Program-made: the position numbers and the translations under genes
Part shown: one piece after another, positions 61,624-64,000 of the stretch
How positions within the stretch are numbered: position 1 is the stretch's first letter
How the letters are laid out: the number at the start of each line of letters is the position of its first letter
NCBI GenBank assembly: GCA_012845835.1
Contig: JABAKD010000002.1
Coordinates: 5,826,106-5,890,105, forward strand
DNA: 64,000 nt
From: Undaria pinnatifida
Taxonomy: Eukaryota; Sar; Phaeophyceae; Laminariales; Alariaceae
Direction of reading: 5' to 3'
Notes under the pieces: model-generated
Told to the model about the DNA's origin: nothing
Databases searched by the model: none
What the model saw: the letters and a program-made list of their open reading frames with translations, nothing else

Positions 61624-64000
61624 GTGGGTGTTCTCAAGGGGATCGATAGTAACGAACCCCTCGTGTACCTCTCCTGTTCCCCAATTCTACCGATTTTGTC
61701 ACATTTGTCTGGAATATCTAATAACATGTAGTGTGTTTTCAACATCCCTCATCTCACAGATACTTCATTGTCTAAAGCAGCAAACAAGTTCCAAGATAAC
61801 TCGGTTCCATCATACGTTGTCGTATTTTTTTTGTGCGCCTTGAATTCTGCGTTCAATCAAACCTGTGCACATTCCATTGCTACAAGCTACGGGATGCATT
61901 CTTTTCTCAGACGTTAACCCCGGTCAATCTTGTACATAACGACACCTCCCTTCCGCCATGTGCTGGCGAGAACGAAGCCGACGGAACAGGTTCGTTCTCT
62001 TAGGTAGTTTCGTTTTCAGTAGAGGTTCTTGCGGCAGGATATATACATATCTCGTACGTAAACTTCAAATGTCCGTCACGAGTCACCATGTGTGGCTGGT
62101 GCGATTGTGATGAAATCATAAGTCGCTGTATTCTTCACCAAGGTTACAGCAGAAGGTTTAGTTGGTCGTTTTGTAGAATCTATCTCCACTCCACCGTCGG
62201 TCTAGTGTCGAGCGCAAACATTGGTCGTATTAAGCTCTTCTTGTGCGTTCCCGTTTACCGATACACCACGAGCATATGACCTCTTTTTCCATCCAACCAA
62301 CCAAACCCATGAATCATCAATCACGACCACCGTCGCAGGGTATGCACGTTATTCGCCAAGTTTTTGTTTTTCTGGCCCGTTGAGCTGTTGAAGCGAGGAA
62401 ATAACCTGTTAGTCTGATGTTTTTACGAGTGTACTATTTGATCCACGACTATTAATAGGGCACAGCGGTGTTGGGCGTGTTGCTCGAACGAGTGCCTTCG
62501 AAGTCATGGTAAGGGTCGTGAGATATTGATGGAGCTTATCATACTAGTGGCTCAGAAACTTTCGCTGCGCACCCTTACCGATGGAGGACAGCCCGCACAC
62601 ATGAATAATACCAGGCATCTATCGTCGAGGGTACGATAGGAGGGCACCCTCCATCTTGAAAAACGATAATTTCTAAACAGAACGAAAGAAAGAAAGCCTG
62701 TGACCGCAAGGAAAAAAGGGGCCACTCGCGCGAGTGACACCGAGCCCCTGAGAAACAAGTGGTCAAAAGGGGGTAATCCACCCCCCCCTCACCGCAGCGA
62801 TGGTCGTTTGATTTGTGTTCTTGTGTGTGTTCGTGAGGTTCGTAGGTGCGCGGAGTGTCAATCCCTCGATGATAATGCTGGGGGTAGCGCCTTTACCGTA
62901 GCTTAGGTCTCTTAGATTTCTTGTTTTTCGGTCGGTCGGCGCGAAATAAACGCATGTGCGTGGAGTCCAACTGAATGTTTACGTGACAGAAACTCCTTGG
63001 TTTTGTATCTCTAGGTCGTTTTTCGGCCACAATGAGAAGCAGACCGACACCAAAACAACGGCGGACGATGTGAACTCTCCTCTTGAGGTGCTGCAGCGAG
63101 TGCCAGAGGTCTTCCTCAGAGAGCATCTCTCAAGAAGGTGCGATGAGGTTCATTTACTCCATGGATAGTATCACACGGCGTTATAAAATTGGTAATGACA
63201 CAGATCAATCTAGTCGTGAGTCGATTGCTGCATAACACGCAAGGAGACCGTACAAGCATCCATGGGATAATTTTTTCCGACCAGCGCTTCCAGTAGCAAG
63301 AGGGGTACGCAGAGCGGAAAGGTGCATGTATGTGGAAAGATGTCGTCGAGACGTGCCGCCACGACATCGTAGGGGCAACACTAGAACATATTCAGAATGG
63401 TGCGGCGCGGCAGAAGCCAACATCATATTCGAAAACGTCATCATCTTATTTCGGAATATGGTGTTACATTCATAGACCATTGGCATTGTTTCTCGCGGGG
63501 TATCATTTAATTTTCCTCAAGAGCAGCTTTTGGGTGGGTCACGAAGCTCTTCGAGCCAGAAGGCTCACAACAGAATTGGTGCACTTTTACTGCTGCCGTA
63601 GCATGTGTTTCGAGATCATTCTGCAGACACCGTAGACGACGTTTTTACTCACTCTGTGGTGGAGAAATATAGTGAAGACTTAGACCCCCGAGTGGGTAGA
63701 TTCCCTGCCGTGTTATTCGTACGGCACTTCAACCTATCTAGCACGCCAACGGCATCGATCGGTACATTTGGCAACTTTTAAACTTGGGTGATGGTCTGCA
63801 GAGGTATTGCTTCTCAACGTTTCTCAACCTTTTTTTGTCACAATGATGATCCTCCAAAGGACAGGCGCGATGCACGAGGCCCCTGTATACAGTGAGCAGG
63901 CAGAACCACTTCAGTGCCTCTGCGATTCTCTGAACCGTGCAAATAACGGAAGTGCCGCTAGCATGATACTTGTGGACGGCATTGAGCAAGCAGCCCTCTT
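61529..64000 (+). CDS. 5' part of an unrecognised gene, three exons, runs off window
   Basis: Exons 61529-61623, 63015-63137 and 63860-64000 join in phase 2 at both junctions, giving about 119 aa so far. The N-terminus is Pro/Gln-rich and probably disordered, followed by helix-like segments (LEVLQRVPEVFLREHLSR) and an Ala/Ser-rich stretch. No signal peptide or known domain is seen. Family B and F repeats lie in intron 1. Direction is divergent from the minus-strand candidate gene to the left. Confidence 0.5.
62470..62580 (+). repeat. dispersed repeat F, copy
   Basis: GTGTTGCTCGAACGAGTGCC, TTCGAAGTCATGGTAAGGGT and CTTTCGCTGCGCACCCTTAC. About 50 bp before copy B9, as F and B are also close at 28.0-29.2 kb. 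Confidence 0.65.
62630..62798 (-). mobile_element. MITE family B, copy B9 (shortened)
   Basis: GGTACGATAGGAGGGCACCC, TGTGACCGCAAGGAAAAAAG, GCCACTCGCGCGAGTGACAC and CCCTCACCGCAGC. The middle GCAGCGTAGCTT segment is absent. Confidence 0.8.
63015..63137 (+). CDS. unrecognised gene, exon 2
   Basis: Acceptor TTTTGTATCTCTAG, donor AAG|GTGCGA. Encodes SFFGHNEKQTDTKTTADDV then the amphipathic LEVLQRVPEVFLREHLSR. Phase 2 in and out. Confidence 0.55.
63860..64000 (+). CDS. unrecognised gene, exon 3 (cut by window end)
   Basis: Acceptor after CAACCTTTTTTTGTCAC...CCAAAG, one base completing the split Arg codon. Reads TGAMHEAPVYSEQAEPLQCL, CDSLNRANNGSAASMILVDG and stays open to base 64000. Confidence 0.5.

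Noticed and set aside
63800-63860. Possible hAT-type terminus (CAGAGGTATTGCTTCTCAACG with TTCTCAACCTTTTT)
   Set aside because: Resembles common hAT ends, but no matching inverted end lies before 64000 and the T-run is better explained as the pyrimidine tract of the exon 3 acceptor.

Overview
The window is eukaryotic nuclear DNA. Coding sequence is cut into short exons with GT..AG borders, introns run up to about 11.7 kb, and most of the rest is repeats. There is no operon structure or Shine-Dalgarno logic, and I recognise no rRNA or free tRNA gene. The intron sizes, moderate GC, abundant homopolymer C/G/T runs and dense small transposons suggest a large-genome protist or alga (a brown-alga-like stramenopile would fit), but nothing seen fixes the species.

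Layout. 1-3.4 kb is a satellite with a 534-bp unit. 6.4-25.2 kb holds the 3' part of a DnaJ/HSP40 type-A co-chaperone gene on + (the J domain must lie left of the window). Its introns carry MITEs, a 323-bp duplication plus a 131-bp minisatellite, and a TIR element that contains a well-formed foreign exon. 25.3-40.3 kb is intergenic: a minisatellite, clustered MITEs, and C-rich foldback-like palindromes (32.2-34.8 kb). 40.4-58.5 kb is the most interesting gene: six phase-consistent exons on + encode about 488 aa with an N-terminal LOTUS/OST-HTH-like domain and a C-terminal EXD1/Egalitarian-like 3'-5' exonuclease fold whose catalytic acids look lost. Its first intron is 11.65 kb and full of nested repeats. 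58.7-60.9 kb carries candidate exons of a gene on -, ending tail to tail with the previous gene. 61.5-64.0 kb holds the first three phase-matched exons of an unrecognised gene on + that runs off the right edge.

Repeat logic. Three non-autonomous DNA-transposon families of about 240-290 bp (here A, B and C) differ inside but share the terminal core CTACGATAG, so one transposase probably moved them all. A tRNA-derived SINE family, a C-rich family (D) found as inverted arms and solo ends, a long dispersed repeat with an expanded GTT microsatellite (E), and a smaller family F complete the set. No autonomous transposase or reverse transcriptase was recognised.

The DnaJ-like and LOTUS-exonuclease proteins suggest protein-folding and RNA-silencing/RNA-adaptor roles respectively. 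They are not obviously linked beyond adjacency. All exon borders are read by eye from splice signals and phase, without transcript data.
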